Shown one piece after another: positions 22,456 to 35,647 of a stretch of 64,000 bases of DNA (its first letter is position 1; each line of letters opens with the position of its first letter). The notes under the pieces were generated by a model. The model made no database searches. It was not told where the DNA came from and worked only from the letters and a program-made list of their open reading frames with translations. Made by a program: the position numbers and the translations under genes. Origin of the DNA: Hermatobates lingyangjiaoensis (lineage: Eukaryota > Arthropoda > Insecta > Hemiptera > Hermatobatidae); contig JAPFBL010000585.1 in NCBI GenBank assembly GCA_026182355.1, positions 98,433 through 162,432 of the forward strand, given 5' to 3'.

Positions 22456-23654
22456 CAACGTCTAAAGGACGTTAAGATTAGTAGTAGTATATTATAGTTT
22501 CGTGGTATTGTAGTGGTGGTCTTTGTTTCACGTGATCATTGTGTACTCTTGTTATATATGTGTTTGTAAATTTTAGTAGTTGTCCTGCCTATATACAAAC
22601 ATAGTTTGTACATTTCTGCAAGCACAGTCTGTACGTTTGTTTTCTGAAGCCTAAGAAACAAAGAGCATGAGCTATCAACATGTCTTCTGCTATTGAAATT
22701 TGCAACATCCAGTTTCCAAATTAAACATAAACACATTTTAAATTTAATACAAACAAAAAAAAATAATAATTCTTCAAAAAATTAATTCATTATAATTAAA
22801 ATAGGACCAATAGAACTTCTATTAATCATAAAACATAACTGTGCTGAAAGAAAAGTCTGGGATTTCATTGTTCCTGTATTAGGGTCGGCAATATGGAGCC
22901 ATAAAACTGCACATAAATATCCTTTTGAATTCTCTGGGGAGAATTGCCTCCCATGGCAAGGTAATAATATAATAACCAGACAGATGTTCTTTTTATGGGT
23001 ATGTGCATTTGATAGTTACTATAATTTATTACAAATAACAAGCATGGCAAGTCTTCTTTTGAATTTACCTTCTAAAATTATAAATTATTTTATTGGAGGA
23101 CAAATGTTTAAAAGATTTTTTCATTGTTATACACAATAGTTGTGCTGAGATTTATTGTTTGTTGTTTAATTCACTTTCTTCTGGGCTTTAGTGTATAGGC
23201 TATTCACTCTAACTTTTGATGTATAGGCTATCCCAAAAAAATGTATATACAGTTAAACTTATTGTAATTAATTTTGTTTTAACGATGTAAAAATATTAAC
23301 AAGCATCATTTTATTGTATTGTCATCACGTTTTCTAAAAACTGTAGTCCGCTTTGGTTCACATATTGCCGATGATGCAAAAAATATTTCCTTAAAAATGT
23401 GCACCACTTTCAGTAGCTCATAACTCAATTGTTTGCTTTTCGTTGTAAAAACGTTTTAAGTTGAAATTTTACATTTCAAATTAACTCATTTTCTTATTGA
23501 ATATGATCAAGACTGAAAAAGTAATTGGAAAGGTGCAGTAGGATGAAGTAAACAAGACCAGTTACAGTGGAGTTAAAAATTGATGAATTAATCCTTTTGA
23601 TGATAATTCACAGCACACTGTAATTTCTGATGAGTTAACATCGCGATCGATCAT
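22456..23654. other. AT-rich intergenic DNA, nothing recognised
   Basis: No feature supported. Near 23145-23235 a short phrase (GTGTATAGGCTAT / ATGTATAGGCTATCCC) is repeated at about 35 bp. Confidence 0.5.
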
Positions 23655-26600
23655 GACTATGGATATGGTTATAATATAATGTTATTGTCATGAAAATAGT
23701 TATGATATAAAGTTATAGCTATGAAAATAGTTATGATATAAAGTTATAGTTATGAATATAGTTAAGAAAATAGTTATGACACAAAGTTATTGCTTTGAAA
23801 AGAGTTATGATATAAAGTTATTGTTATGAATGTAGTTATGAAACAAAGTTATAGTTATGAAAATAGTTATGATATAAAGTATAGTTATAAATATAGTTAT
23901 GACACAAAGTTATAGTTATGAAAATAGTTATGATATAAAGTTATAGTTATGAAAATAGTTATGATATAAAGTATACTTATAAATATAGTTATGACACAAA
24001 GTTATACTTATGAATATAGTTATGACACAAAGTTATAGCTATGAAAATAGTTAGGATATAAAGTTATAGCTATGAAAATAGCTATGATATAAAGTTATAG
24101 TTATGAAAATAGTTATGATATAAAGTTATAGTTATGAATATAGTTAAGAAAATAGTTATGACACAAAGTTATCGTTTTGAAAATAGTTATGATATAAAGT
24201 TATTGTTATGAATGTAGTTATGAAACAAAGTTATAGTTATGAAAATAGTTATGATATAAAGTATACTTATAAATATAGTTATGACACAATGTTATAGTTA
24301 TGAAAATAGTTATGATATAAAGTTATAGTTATGAAAATAACTATGATATAAAGTTATAGTAATGAAAATAGTTATGATATAAAGTTATAGTTATGAAAAT
24401 AGCTATGATATAAAGTTATAGTTATGAAAATAGTAATGATATAAAGTTATAGTTATGAAAATAGTTATGATATAAAGTTATAGTTATGAAAATAGTTATG
24501 ATATAAAGTATAGTTATAAATATAGTTATGACACAAAGTAATACTTATGAATATAGTTATGACACCAAGTTATAGCTATGAAAATAGTTATGATATAAAG
24601 TTATAACTATGAAAATAGCTGTAATATAAAGTTATAGTAATGAAAATAGTTATGATATAAAGTTATAGTTATGAAAATAGCTATGATATAAAGTTATAGT
24701 TATGAAAATAGTTATGATATAAAGTTATAGTTATGAAAATAGTTATGATATAAAGTTATAGTTATGAAAATAGTTATGATATAAAGTATAGTTATAAATA
24801 TAGTTATGACACAAAGTAATACTTATGAATATAGTTATGACACCAAGTTATAGCTATGAAAATAGTTATGATATAAAGTTATACTTATGAATATAGTTAA
24901 GAAAATAGTTATGACACAAAGTTATTGTTTTGAAAATAGTTATGATATAAAGTTATAGTTATGAATATAGTTAAGAAAATAGCTATGATATAAAGTTATA
25001 GTTATGAAAATAGTTATGATATAAAGTTATAGTTATGAAAATAGTTATGATATAAAGTTATAGTTATGAAAATAGTTATGATATAAAGTTATAGTTATGA
25101 AAATAGTTATGATATAAAGTTATAGTTATGAAAATAGTTATGATATAAAGTTATAGTTATGAAAATAGTTATGATATAAAGTTATAGTTATGAAAATAGT
25201 TATGATATAAAGTTATAGTTATGAAAATAGTTATGATATAAAGTTATAGTTATGAAAATAGTTATGATATAAAGTTATAGTTATAAAAATAGTTATGATA
25301 TAAAGTTATAGTTATGAAAATAGTTATGATATAAAGTTATAGTTATGAAAATAGTTATGATATAAAGTTATAGTTATGAAAATAGTTATGATATAAAGTT
25401 ATAGTTATGAAAATAGCTATGATATAAAGTTATAGTTATGAAAATAGTTATGATATAAAGTTATAGTTATGAAAATAGTTATGATATAAAGTTATAGTTA
25501 TGAAAATAGTTATGATATAAAGTTATAGTTATGAAAATAGTTTATGATATAAAAGTGTAGTTATAAATATAGTTATGACATCAAAGTAATACTTATGAAT
25601 ATAGTTATGACACACAAGTTATAGCTATGAAAATAGTTATGATATAAAGTTATAGTTATGAAAATAGTTATGATATAAAGTATAGTTATAAATATAGTTA
25701 TGACACAATGTAATACTTATGAATATAGTTATGACACCATAGTTATACCTATGAAAATAGTTATGATATAAAGTTATAGTTAAGAAAATAGTTATGACAC
25801 AAAGTTATTGTTTTGAAAATAGTTATGATATAAAGTTATAGTTATGAAAATAGTTAATAAAATATAGCTATGAATATTATAAAGTTATAGTTATGAAAAT
25901 AGTTATGATATAAAGTTATAGTTATGAAAATAGTTATGATATAAAGTTATAGTTATGAAAATAGTTATGACATCAAAGTTATTGTTATTGAAAATAGTTA
26001 TGATATAAATTTATAGTTATGAAAATAGTTTATGATATAAAGTATAGTTATAAATATAGTTATGATATAAAGTTATAGTTATGAAAATAGTTATGATATA
26101 AAGTTATAGTTTATGAAAAATAGTTATGATATAAAGTATAGTTATAAATATAGTTATGACACAAAGTATATACTTATGAATATAGTTATGACACCAAGTT
26201 ATAGCTATGAAAATAGTTATGATATAAAGTTATACTTATGAATATAGTTAAGAAAATAGTTATGACACAAAATTATTGTTTTGAAAATAGTTATGATATA
26301 AAGTTATATATGATATATAGAAAATAGTTATGATATAAAGTATAGTTATAAATATAGTTATGACACAAAGTAATACTTATGAATATAGTTATGACACCAA
26401 GTTATAGCTATGAAAATAGTCATGATATAAAGTTATACTTATGAATATAGTTAAGAAAATAGTTATGACACAAAATTATTGTTTTGAAAATAGTTATGAT
26501 ATAAAGTTATAGTTATGAAAATAGTTATGATATAAAGTTATAGTTATGAAAATAGTTATGACACAAAGTTATTGTTTTGAAAATAGTTATGATATAAAGT

Positions 26601-27985
26601 TATAGTTATGAATATAGTTAGAAAAAGTTATAGCTATGAAAATAGTATGATTAAAGTTATTTATGAAATAGTTATGACATAAAGTTATAGTTATGAAAAT
26701 AGTTATGATATAAAGTTATAGTTATGAAAATAGTTATGATATAAAGTTATAGTTATAAATATAGTTATGACACAAAGTAATACTTATGAATATAGTTATG
26801 ACACCAAGTTATAGCTATGAAAATAGTTATGATATAAAGTTATACTTAATGTAGATATAAAGTTAATGAAAATAGTTATGATCACAAAGTCTATCGTTTA
26901 TGAAAATAGTTATGATATAAAGTTATATAGAATATAGAAAATAGCTATGACATAAAGTTATGTTATGAAAATAGTTATGATATAATATGTTTATAGTTAT
27001 GAAATATAGTTAGAAAATAGTTATGACACAAAGTTATCGTTTTGAAATATAGTTATGATATAAAGTTATTGTTATGAATGTAGTTATGAAACAAAGTTTA
27101 TAGTTATGAAAATAGTTATGATATAAAGTATACTGTATAAATATAGTTATAGACACAAAGTTATACTTATGAATATAGTTATGACACAAAGTTATTAGCT
27201 ATGAAAATAGTTATGATATAAAGTTATATGCTATGAATGATAGTTATGATATAAAGTTATAGCTATGAAAATAGTTATGATATAAAGTTATAGTTATGAA
27301 AATAGTTTGATATAAAGTTATTGTTATGAATGTAGTTATGAAACAAAGTTATAGTTATGAAAATAGTTATGATATAAAGTATAGTTATAAATATAGTTAT
27401 GACACAAAGTTATAGCTATGAAAATAGTTAGGATATAAAGTTATAGCTATGAAAATAGCTATGATATAAAGTTATATTTATGAAAATAGTTATGATATAA
27501 AGTTATAGTTATGAATATAGTTAAGAAAATAGTTATGACACAATGTTATCGTTTTGAAAATAGTTATGATATAAAGTTATTGTTCTGAATGTAGTTATGA
27601 AACAAAGTTATAGTTATGAAAATAGTTATGATATAAAGTATAGTTATAAATATAGTTATGACACAAAGTTATACTTATGAATATAGTTATGACACAAAGT
27701 TATAGCTATGAAAATAGTTATGATATAAAGTTATAGCTGTGATATAAAGTTATAGTTATGAAAATAGTTATGATATAAAGTTATAGTTATGAATATAGTT
27801 AAGAAAATAGTTATGACACAAAGTTATTGGTTTGAAAATAGTTATGATTAAAGTTATTTTTATGAATGTAGTTATGACACAAAGTTACAGTTATGAAAAT
27901 AGTTTTGATATAAAGCATAGTTATGACACAAAGTTATAGTTATGTTATAAAGTTATAGTTATGATATAAATTATTGTAATATTAC
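23655..27985. repeat. Satellite array of about 31-bp units, 4.3 kb
   Basis: Roughly 140 units of the type ATAAAGTTATAGTTATGAAA + ATAGTTATGAT. Each unit is itself built from degenerate 8-10 bp AGTTATGA words. Common variants have ACACAAAG in place of ATATAAAG, TAGCTATG, TTGTTTTG or a 30-bp form with AAAGTATAGTTATAAATATA. The block 25000-25540 is almost uniform (homogenised), while both flanks mix variants into longer higher-order patterns. No ORF spans it, as stops occur in all frames. Confidence 0.97.
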
Positions 27986-30028
27986 TATAGTTTAAAGTGT
28001 ATATACATTTTGTTGTGTATATAATGTTCCAACCTACTGATGGCAAGAAAAACACGATTAAGTCATTGTTAAGTTGTTCTTTCCAAGTTCATTGTTGTAT
28101 CGATTCTAACATAATGACATATTTAAGTATGAATTAAGTTAAAAAATACATATTTTTTTGTTATAAATTAAATATATACTCTGACATTAAATGAAGGAAA
28201 CATGAAGGATAAATGTTTCTACAGTAACTTCAGTCACTGGCTGCTGAAATTCTTCATTCAGTGATAGTTTGACTGTTCATTCACATTTCAACAGATCTGG
28301 AAAATAATGCAGTTGATTGCATTACTTTATATAAAGAAAACAATATGTTTGTCGTATAAACTGATATGTAGGAGTTATGTAGTTTGTTTTAAAAGCCCTG
28401 GAAAGGGTGTGTCTGGCTTACAGTTCAACAACATAGTTTTTAAGTTTTTTTTTTAAAAAAAACACTTCTTTGTTCTTAAAACAAAGTTATTTTTCAACAA
28501 AATAATTATGTTGATGTTCTTTTTCTTGCACCTACTCCCAACTTTCAATCGTTATTTAGTTTCAAAAACTTGTTTCAAATGATTATTTGGTGTTGAAATC
28601 AATTATCTTGGAACTTTTGTTCATCTGGGTCTCAAAGATAAAGAAACCGTTATTATTCTAGTGAACAGGTTTCTTTGTTTTACAGTTTTCAAATGTATAC
28701 CTCTACTTAACATATCACTTAATGGTATATCAACAGTAGAATTCAATTACTATTATGTACTCAAAGTACCTCAGAACGGGTTTTTCCGTTGAAAAATTAG
28801 TTTTGAAATTCTTACACAAATGCAGTAATTTAATTTCTTTACATAAATTAATGTAGTGCCTTTAATAAAATACATTTTATGTACAGAATAAGTGATTTTA
28901 CAAACGCGGAATGACGTAAAATTCATTATTTCATTGTAAAGGAAAATTTCAAAATTGTGTTGAATATATTTATAGCTATAATTGTATCTTAGGGCAGTTA
29001 AATGCAGTTTTATTAATCGTTTTTCCAACAAATTAAAATTGTACGTCTGATAAGAACAATAAAACTAAACTTGATGACAAAAAAAAAATTGCCACCTAAT
29101 AATATAGGTATTATTATATACCACTTATTTAATGATAAGACTAATTGAGTAAATAGTTGAAAACCTGTACAGTGGAAAACTACTTCACTTTACCTACAGT
29201 AATGGACAAATTATTTTCATTTAGATGAAGTTGGCCTTGAAGTTTCACTCCTGTGGCCTTTGCTAATTACTACATGTAGCACGTAAAGACTAATATGTTG
29301 GTAATTAAAACACTCAAAAATACATTACAAAGAAGATTATCCTTGGTGTTTACTAATAACATGGTAGAGAGTTTGTTTTGACAACACGATCAATATTTAA
29401 TATCAAAAGACTGAAACATTATTGCAGAAAAGAGAAGTAGTTAACACACCTTTGAAGCACAATATCTATTGTCAATTTCTGTAGGAGTCAAGATGGAGGA
29501 TGTAAACAATATATGACTTAAAATACCGTCATATGTTTTATGATGGTATTTTTATACCGAGTATGGGAATTCTCGATTTAAAATAAAAGAAAAACATCGG
29601 AAAAGTTGATAAGCCATGAGGCAAATTTTTGAAAGGATATTTTCACTAAAGAATAAAAACAGATACTTATATAATAAGCGTCTGAAACTATTTATAAAGT
29701 GCATTCAATTAATATTTTTTAATAATAAAGTAATAATTATTTAATATGTATTGAATTAATATTCTGATAAGTAAAATGTATAAGTAAGAAGGAGCTTTTA
29801 AAATGTAACTTAAAAATTAATTTAAAAGTTACCCATTGTAAATACTCAACTATTTGTAGTGTATATGTGAAGGTAATGAAATAAACGAGTCATTTTTGGA
29901 ATAAAATATTATACAGTACAGATATAACCGTGGAGGCTGTGAAATCCACAAATACTTATGCAATGAATGTTCACTTCGTTTCTATGACATCTTATGGTTT
30001 TTTTTTGTTTTCTTTTTCATTTTTTATA
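27986..30028. other. AT-rich intergenic DNA, nothing recognised
   Basis: No supported feature. The 86-codon minus frame at 28771-29031 has low-complexity composition and no motif. Confidence 0.5.
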
Positions 30029-30344
30029 GTTTAAACTGATTCCCTGGCGGGTGGTAACGTCAGCCGTTTACCGGATTTTTGTTAGATCGGTAATTCTACA
30101 GATTCTATATTGGGAGTCTAAATTATGTTGCCTAACTCAAGTTTATTTAGAGCAGGGATCTTTAACGAGTACCTGATATCGTAAAGGCTTGGGACCGATG
30201 GCTTAATGTCCTATCTGAGGGACTGACTACGTACTCAGATTTATTCACCTCCCAAGTGAATAAATCGAGGGCCAAGTGGGGATCGAACCACGGTTCACCA
30301 GCTCAGAGGCGAGTTCGTTAACTACTTAGCTGACCTGGTCCCCA
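30029..30344 (-). repeat. tRNA-derived SINE, full-length copy
   Basis: Reads on the minus strand. The head at 30275-30344 has an A-box-like CAGCTAAGTAGTTAACGAAC and a B box GGTTCGATCCC. Then come the conserved ATTTATTCACTTGGGAGGTG block, a CGGTCCCAAGCCTTTACGAT block, the AGATCCCTGCTCTAAATAAA block and a tail region with CGGTAAACGGCTGACGTTAC. Pol III promoter boxes are inside the head, as is known for tRNA-derived SINEs. It would depend on a partner LINE to move. Confidence 0.88.
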
Positions 30345-31500
30345 CCTTATGGTTAGCGCACCAGAAAAAAATTTTGGAATAAATCAAATACCTCTATGTT
30401 TTTGTATATACATTAAACTATATTTATCTGTTTCGGATCATATTTTCATCTACTAACAATAACAAAATAACAAAAATAACAGAATCTACTTTAATAAAAT
30501 AAAACAATCATTATTACATTGACAAAAATAACAGCAATCAACCAACCAGTAATTTTTATAAAAAAAAAATTGTATTAAATATGCGATGACAGGGAAGGTG
30601 TTTTGTTTTACCAGTATAAAGATGATTCCAGAAGAATCGAAACATTTAGAATATGAAATAATAACGAATATTAGAAATATATTTCACCAGATCAAAAGCA
30701 GTTACAAATAAATTATCTAAGAAGTTCAACATGGTAAAATTTAAAAGTATTAATGCTGAATATGACTTTTAATTTAATCAGATATAACTTAATGGAGGGT
30801 TGCCACCAGAATCATTGTTAATATGGATGATCGATGGAAAACAGATGATTTCATTATTTAATGTTTTTTAAATAAATTTAAAGAGATTGCTAATGTTAAT
30901 ATAAGGGCTTCTGCTTAGATAATATTATTAGAGTTGGTGTGAATATTGGAATCGAAAAGTGCAATTAGGGGCAGAGGTTGAATCAATAGCGGTGCTTAAT
31001 GGTGCGGACCTGTTCAGTTCTAGTCAGAGATTAATGGTTGGCCAGCCCTACCACTCCTCCTCCATGGCTGGTCCCTGCTTCATTTGCTCACTTCCAAGTC
31101 GTATTACAATAACATACTTGAGTAAACACATCACCAGTCTATATCATCAGCACAAATGAAATTAGTTCAAAAAATTAATCACTTTGCTCTAAACTTGTTT
31201 TTCATTTTAGTGTGATTTCACTTTATTATTACCTTTTTTACATATTTATCTTGATTATTCCTTAACTTGCTTACTTTTTGATGCAAGCCGCATTTCATAA
31301 TCTATATCAAAAACTTCTTTAAAACATATTTAATTGTACCATATAAAAATAGATGTTAAAATATTAAAAGAATATTTATTATCATTTGTAAATATAAGAT
31401 ATGGAAATATTTTCATTAATACTCAAACCAGTAGCTTAGACAGTCGGTGAGATAACACAATTACTGAGAATATGCAGATAGACAAACTAGCAAGAACCTA
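30345..31500. other. AT-rich intergenic DNA
   Basis: Nothing recognised. A GC-richer patch at 30955-31110 holds a 66-codon plus frame without known motifs. Confidence 0.45.
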
Positions 31501-31570
31501 CTTCTGAATTTCGATATCCGTTGTCATCAGGAGAAATGTTCTGCTGGGTGGTTAAACTCAATTAAACACA
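31501..31570 (-). repeat. Retroelement-end fragment with hammerhead-like core
   Basis: The minus strand has CTGATGA (31524-31530), a segment that should form stem II but pairs poorly, GAAA (31509-31512) and then TTCAGAAGTAGG. This parallels 47768-47800 (CTGATGACGACAATGGTCGAAATACAGAAGTGAG, given here only as a match of blocks). The hairpin has decayed. Confidence 0.55.
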
Positions 31571-32296
31571 ATCTGTCCACCCATTGTTGACATTGCAATT
31601 CGACAGCGGAGTAAAAAAGGAAAAAAAAACAGAACGAAATTAGTAATGAAGGTAATAGATAAAATTTTAGTATCATAAAGTGAAATAAAATGAGAACAGA
31701 TATAATTGCAAGACTACATAGCTGATAGCATCTGTAATAGTTAAAAAAGAAATAAATAGAATGAAAAAAAACATCAAGGAAAAATATTAAATTTTGGAAT
31801 TGTTAGGCTACTAGAGAGAAAATTCTTGTAATGTTAAACTGCTATAGGAATGAGGATCTATTTATGGGTTGAGACATAAAAACATTTATAAACAATATCT
31901 CTGTTGTAAAGGTTCGCAATAAGTTGTTTGCCAGGCACTGTTGTCACACATGCGCAGAGTATGCTGATTTTAGCAAAATGGACGACACTATGTAAAACTT
32001 AGACATTAGGCTGTCAGGATCTGTCTTAATCCATTGAGTTTTAGAACTACCATAGTATCTGTAAGGATTCAGTCGTCCCTCTTAATGGAGATACCTATTT
32101 TCTTGGGACTGGAGCTTCACTTCTAGAGTGAGTTCCAGTAATAAAGTCCGTCAACATGGTTCAGTCCATGAACTTTCTCAATGGTAAGATCAAGGTCTAG
32201 CGCCCTCTTGATGCTCTCCAGATAGCTTTTCGAGAAGACTGCTTCTCACACAGAGAAGCCCTTCAACTACAAGAGACAGTCTACCCTTCCTGGGAG
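31571..32296 (-). other. GC-richer segment continuing the left inverted-repeat arm
   Basis: From about 31900 the composition rises. Read on the minus strand, directly after the shared arm, two frames give protein-like strings: one ends VRSSLLEKLSGEHQEGARP, the other continues LTIEKVHGLNHVDGLYYWNS before a stop near 32128. This suggests a frameshifted end of an old coding region, perhaps of a retroelement. I cannot name the family. Confidence 0.4.
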
Positions 32297-32862
32297 AGGA
32301 AACCACAATCACCACGAGTCCAACAACAGTGACTGAACATGCGGAAGTTCCGCATGGGGCATCCTACTTTCGAGGTACAGACAATATTTTCAAAGTTCTT
32401 GAATAGAACGAGGGTTCTACTGAGACTGGCTTGGCTACATGTTAGGTCAGTGGCCACAAAGCCTTCCGCATGTTAGCCAGACTACTCAATAAGGTTAACC
32501 TGTTGCCCAGTGTGGCGACGAGGACGCCGACGACTAGGCACATGGGAATCAAGGGATCTGCCTCCCCACCAGGAAAACCCTCCACAGGAAGGGGTCCCTG
32601 AGCCCTCGTGAGAGCTGCAGCTTATTCCTTAGACTCATTCCTGGGATTACGAATAGAAATACATGCATAGCATAGGCATTATAATAATAACAGACATGAT
32701 GACAGTAAAGATAACGCCACTATGAAACCTACATTTTTCTTACTTTTAAACATGACTTAATATTTTTTTGCTTTTAACAGATAATTATTTACCTTATTGA
32801 ATAGTCATGAATTTCAGTATCCCTTGTAACAGGGATTAGTATCTTTATTTCAAATAAACTTT
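32297..32862 (-). repeat. Long inverted repeat, left arm
   Basis: About 566 bp that reappear reverse-complemented at 35648-36218. Shared landmarks are CAACAACAGTGACTGA, the near-palindrome ATGCGGAAGTTCCGCAT, ACTCAATAAGGTTAACCTGT, GCAGCTTATTCCTTAGACTC, CATGATGACAGTAAAGATAA and CTGTTACAAGGG-type blocks. It is GC-richer than its surroundings. Many scattered substitutions and small indels separate the arms, so they are old insertions of one element or an old inverted duplication. No terminal repeats or poly-A are evident. Confidence 0.85.
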
Positions 32863-34089
32863 ATTCCTAAAATCGCTTAGTTTAGTAGGCAGACGAACAA
32901 ATTAAAAATATGGTGAATTTATTATACGTTTTAAGAAATGATTGCGCTTTTAAGAAACAAAACCATATTGAGAGGAATATGGGTAATGTACTAGGAGGTT
33001 AGTAAACTTGAACTTCTCATGACAATGGGATTTGGACACCTCGATCTTTTGTTTATAACATTTGTAGCTCAGGATTTATAGACATTGGGTTTTACCAGAT
33101 AAAGTTACATTCTTATTGGCAGTTAGGTTGTGTCTTAATAGGGTTTGAGACGAATCTAATCTTTCAGAGCCAATAAGAAGTGGGATAATTGATGAAATCA
33201 ATTCGATGGACCACTTTAAAAAAAAGCTGCTTGACGAGTCTTGAGTTGTCATTTATATTTCATCGCCCACATGCAAAGGTCATGCTGAAAGTCTTAGGAA
33301 TTTAGGCATAAGTATGTGTGAGTCTGAGTTTTGATTTGCCTTTTCAGACATGAACATCTTTAGTGATTAACACAGATGGAAGCGAGTATTTGCCAAGATT
33401 TTTTGAACTGTTTATTTGTGTTTCAATAATTTTTCATACGAACTGTATGGTTTGTTACAATAATTACGTTCATCATTCAAAATCAATAAAAAAAACATAT
33501 TTCTAATTTATAAATGCCTGATCTTTTTTAAGTCATTTCCAATGTTCTTATCCTTTGGTTAATCTTCTTCGCTATCCAAAATAAAGTGTCCTTAATATCA
33601 AAAGTGTGCTGTTGAGTTAACTCATGTCAGACAGGGGTTTTTGTATTACTTTCATTTATCTGTATTGAATGAGAAGCTGAAATAATCTGTTTTTACAATC
33701 TACTGCTCTCTTCATAGTACTTTTTACTACAGTTTTTACATTTTATAGTATAAATCAGATTGCTTTGTAATACCATTGGTGTTTTTTCTCTTTATGTTAG
33801 AAAACAACGATTTACCTTTCTTTTTATTATGTAATGCCATGGTAACTTCAGTTCCATTTTGTCTGTACTCTCTTTTAATTGCCTGTCATAAAAAGTGAAA
33901 ATTCGGAATACAATTTATTCATAACTTCAAAAATTGCCATATAAAAGATTGTCTTTGGAATTTTTAGGTCTCTGATTTAAATGTCTGGACTAATGATGTT
34001 CAATTAAATTATTTGGGTAATCATTCATTTGTAATAACAATTTTATCTTCACTTGGTTAACCAAATTATATAACTAATCGTTATTGTAG

Positions 34090-34090
<1 letters not shown>
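32863..34090. other. AT-rich intergenic DNA, nothing recognised
   Basis: Lies between the arms of the long inverted repeat. No gene or repeat family recognised. Confidence 0.5.

Positions 34091-34172
<82 letters not shown>
34091..34172. repeat. (CA)n microsatellite
   Basis: About 40 uninterrupted CA dinucleotides, the longest CA tract in the window. Confidence 0.97.
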
Positions 34173-34173
<1 letters not shown>

Positions 34174-35224
34174 CTGTTACTATATAACTACATATACTTT
34201 AGATATGGTTTAGTTAATCATGGACTAATATCATTTTACATATGTTATATGTAACATATATATGTTTTATTTTACATAAATAAAAGAAATGTTTTGTCTG
34301 TAAATTGCTTAGAATTAACTAATTTCAAGTTATCTTTACGTTTCATACATTAGAGAATCCGAATCCACTCTTAGAAAAGGTTCCGTCTATCAGTTTTTCC
34401 GTAAAGTTGTTTCACCACTAAACTCAGCCACCATAACACATAGCAAGGTGAAACTTTGTCAGTAGATTTGAGTATGTCTAACTTAAAATCTAGTTTTTAA
34501 ATAGATTGAATATTCAACGTAGAAGCGAAGTTATGAACTTTTAAGCCATGTTTGGCGCTAGCTACACAACATGTTTATTTTAAAAATATACAGAGTGTTG
34601 TAATGGGGAGTCTGTGTGTATACCACGCATAACATTGATTCTGAGGCACTAAAGTTTCCATTCAAACGATTTCAATGTCCTGTCAGCGTTTGTTTCGCAA
34701 TGACGGTAACTAAGTTACAAGGGGAAACTATCTACCACAGGAATTGAGGTTAGTGACACCAAGTTTTTTTCATATGGTCAACTGTAGTTTGCTTGCTCAA
34801 GAGTCAGAGGTTACAAATTTTTGTCCTTCCATGAACCTGAAGGACAAACAGCTAATGTGATGAACACAGAGGCATTTACTTAATACTGTACTAATAATGA
34901 TATTTTTTACTATTATATAATTTCTAATGATATTTTGGAATACCGTGTGTCATCTTTGAAAAAGTAGCTGGCAAAGATGGGCACGTTTTCTAGTACATAT
35001 TAAAATAATTTCCTACATAGTATTGTGTTATTAGAATAACAAGTACTTGCATCAAAACAATGCTATAACGTTTATACTTAAAACAAATGTTCAAGGTATA
35101 CAAATTCATATTCTGTATAATGAAAAAGTTTGAGTTGGCGAGTCCAGAGGCTTTTTCTGTTTGTCAATCCTAATAGACTGGAAGGCATTAATAATAATAA
35201 TGAATTCATAAGAGTTTGGCGTGA
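34173..35224. other. AT-rich intergenic DNA, nothing recognised
   Basis: A small palindrome (TACATATGTTATATGTAACATATATATG) occurs near 34235-34263 (shown by position only as a landmark). No gene supported. Confidence 0.45.
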
Positions 35225-35350
35225 AGATTAATTCTATAGATAAATCATAGATAGATAATCTTTTCGAAGAAGTGATCTGCATGAATTCGATTCCATGCTT
35301 CTCTAGGCGACAAGTTTACAAGGTTTAAAAAAGAATGAGTAGGCATCAAA
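35225..35350 (+). repeat. Second inverted repeat, left arm
   Basis: AATTCTATAGATAAATCATA, AATCTTTTCGAAGAAGTGAT, TCGATTCCATGCTTCTCTAG, GCGACAAGTTTACAAGGTTT and GAGTAGGCATC reappear reverse-complemented at 36672-36797. The pair encloses about 1.3 kb that includes the right arm of the larger inverted repeat. Confidence 0.85.
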
Positions 35351-35647
35351 ATGTTTGCCGAAGACTATTTATGAACCTGTTTGACCAGTTAAACAGAGAA
35401 CAAATGGTCTCAATATACGTGCTATATTTCGGGTCCAAAACCAAGTAACAAAATTCAAATAATGGTAGTGAACAGTTGAAAAACATCTATTCGTATTTAT
35501 GCTGCGATCATTAAATTTTCCATTGTAAGAAACTTTAACGAATCAATAGAAATTTCCATCCATTGTAATACTTTAGCTGTATTAATTTTCCAGCGTTTAT
35601 CATTATTCCATCATGTCACCTTAAATAATAGTGGTTTAAAAACTATT

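Noticed and set aside
23655..27985. Centromere or replication origin
   Set aside because: A 31-bp AT-rich array could be either, but nothing in the sequence distinguishes this from ordinary minisatellite expansion.
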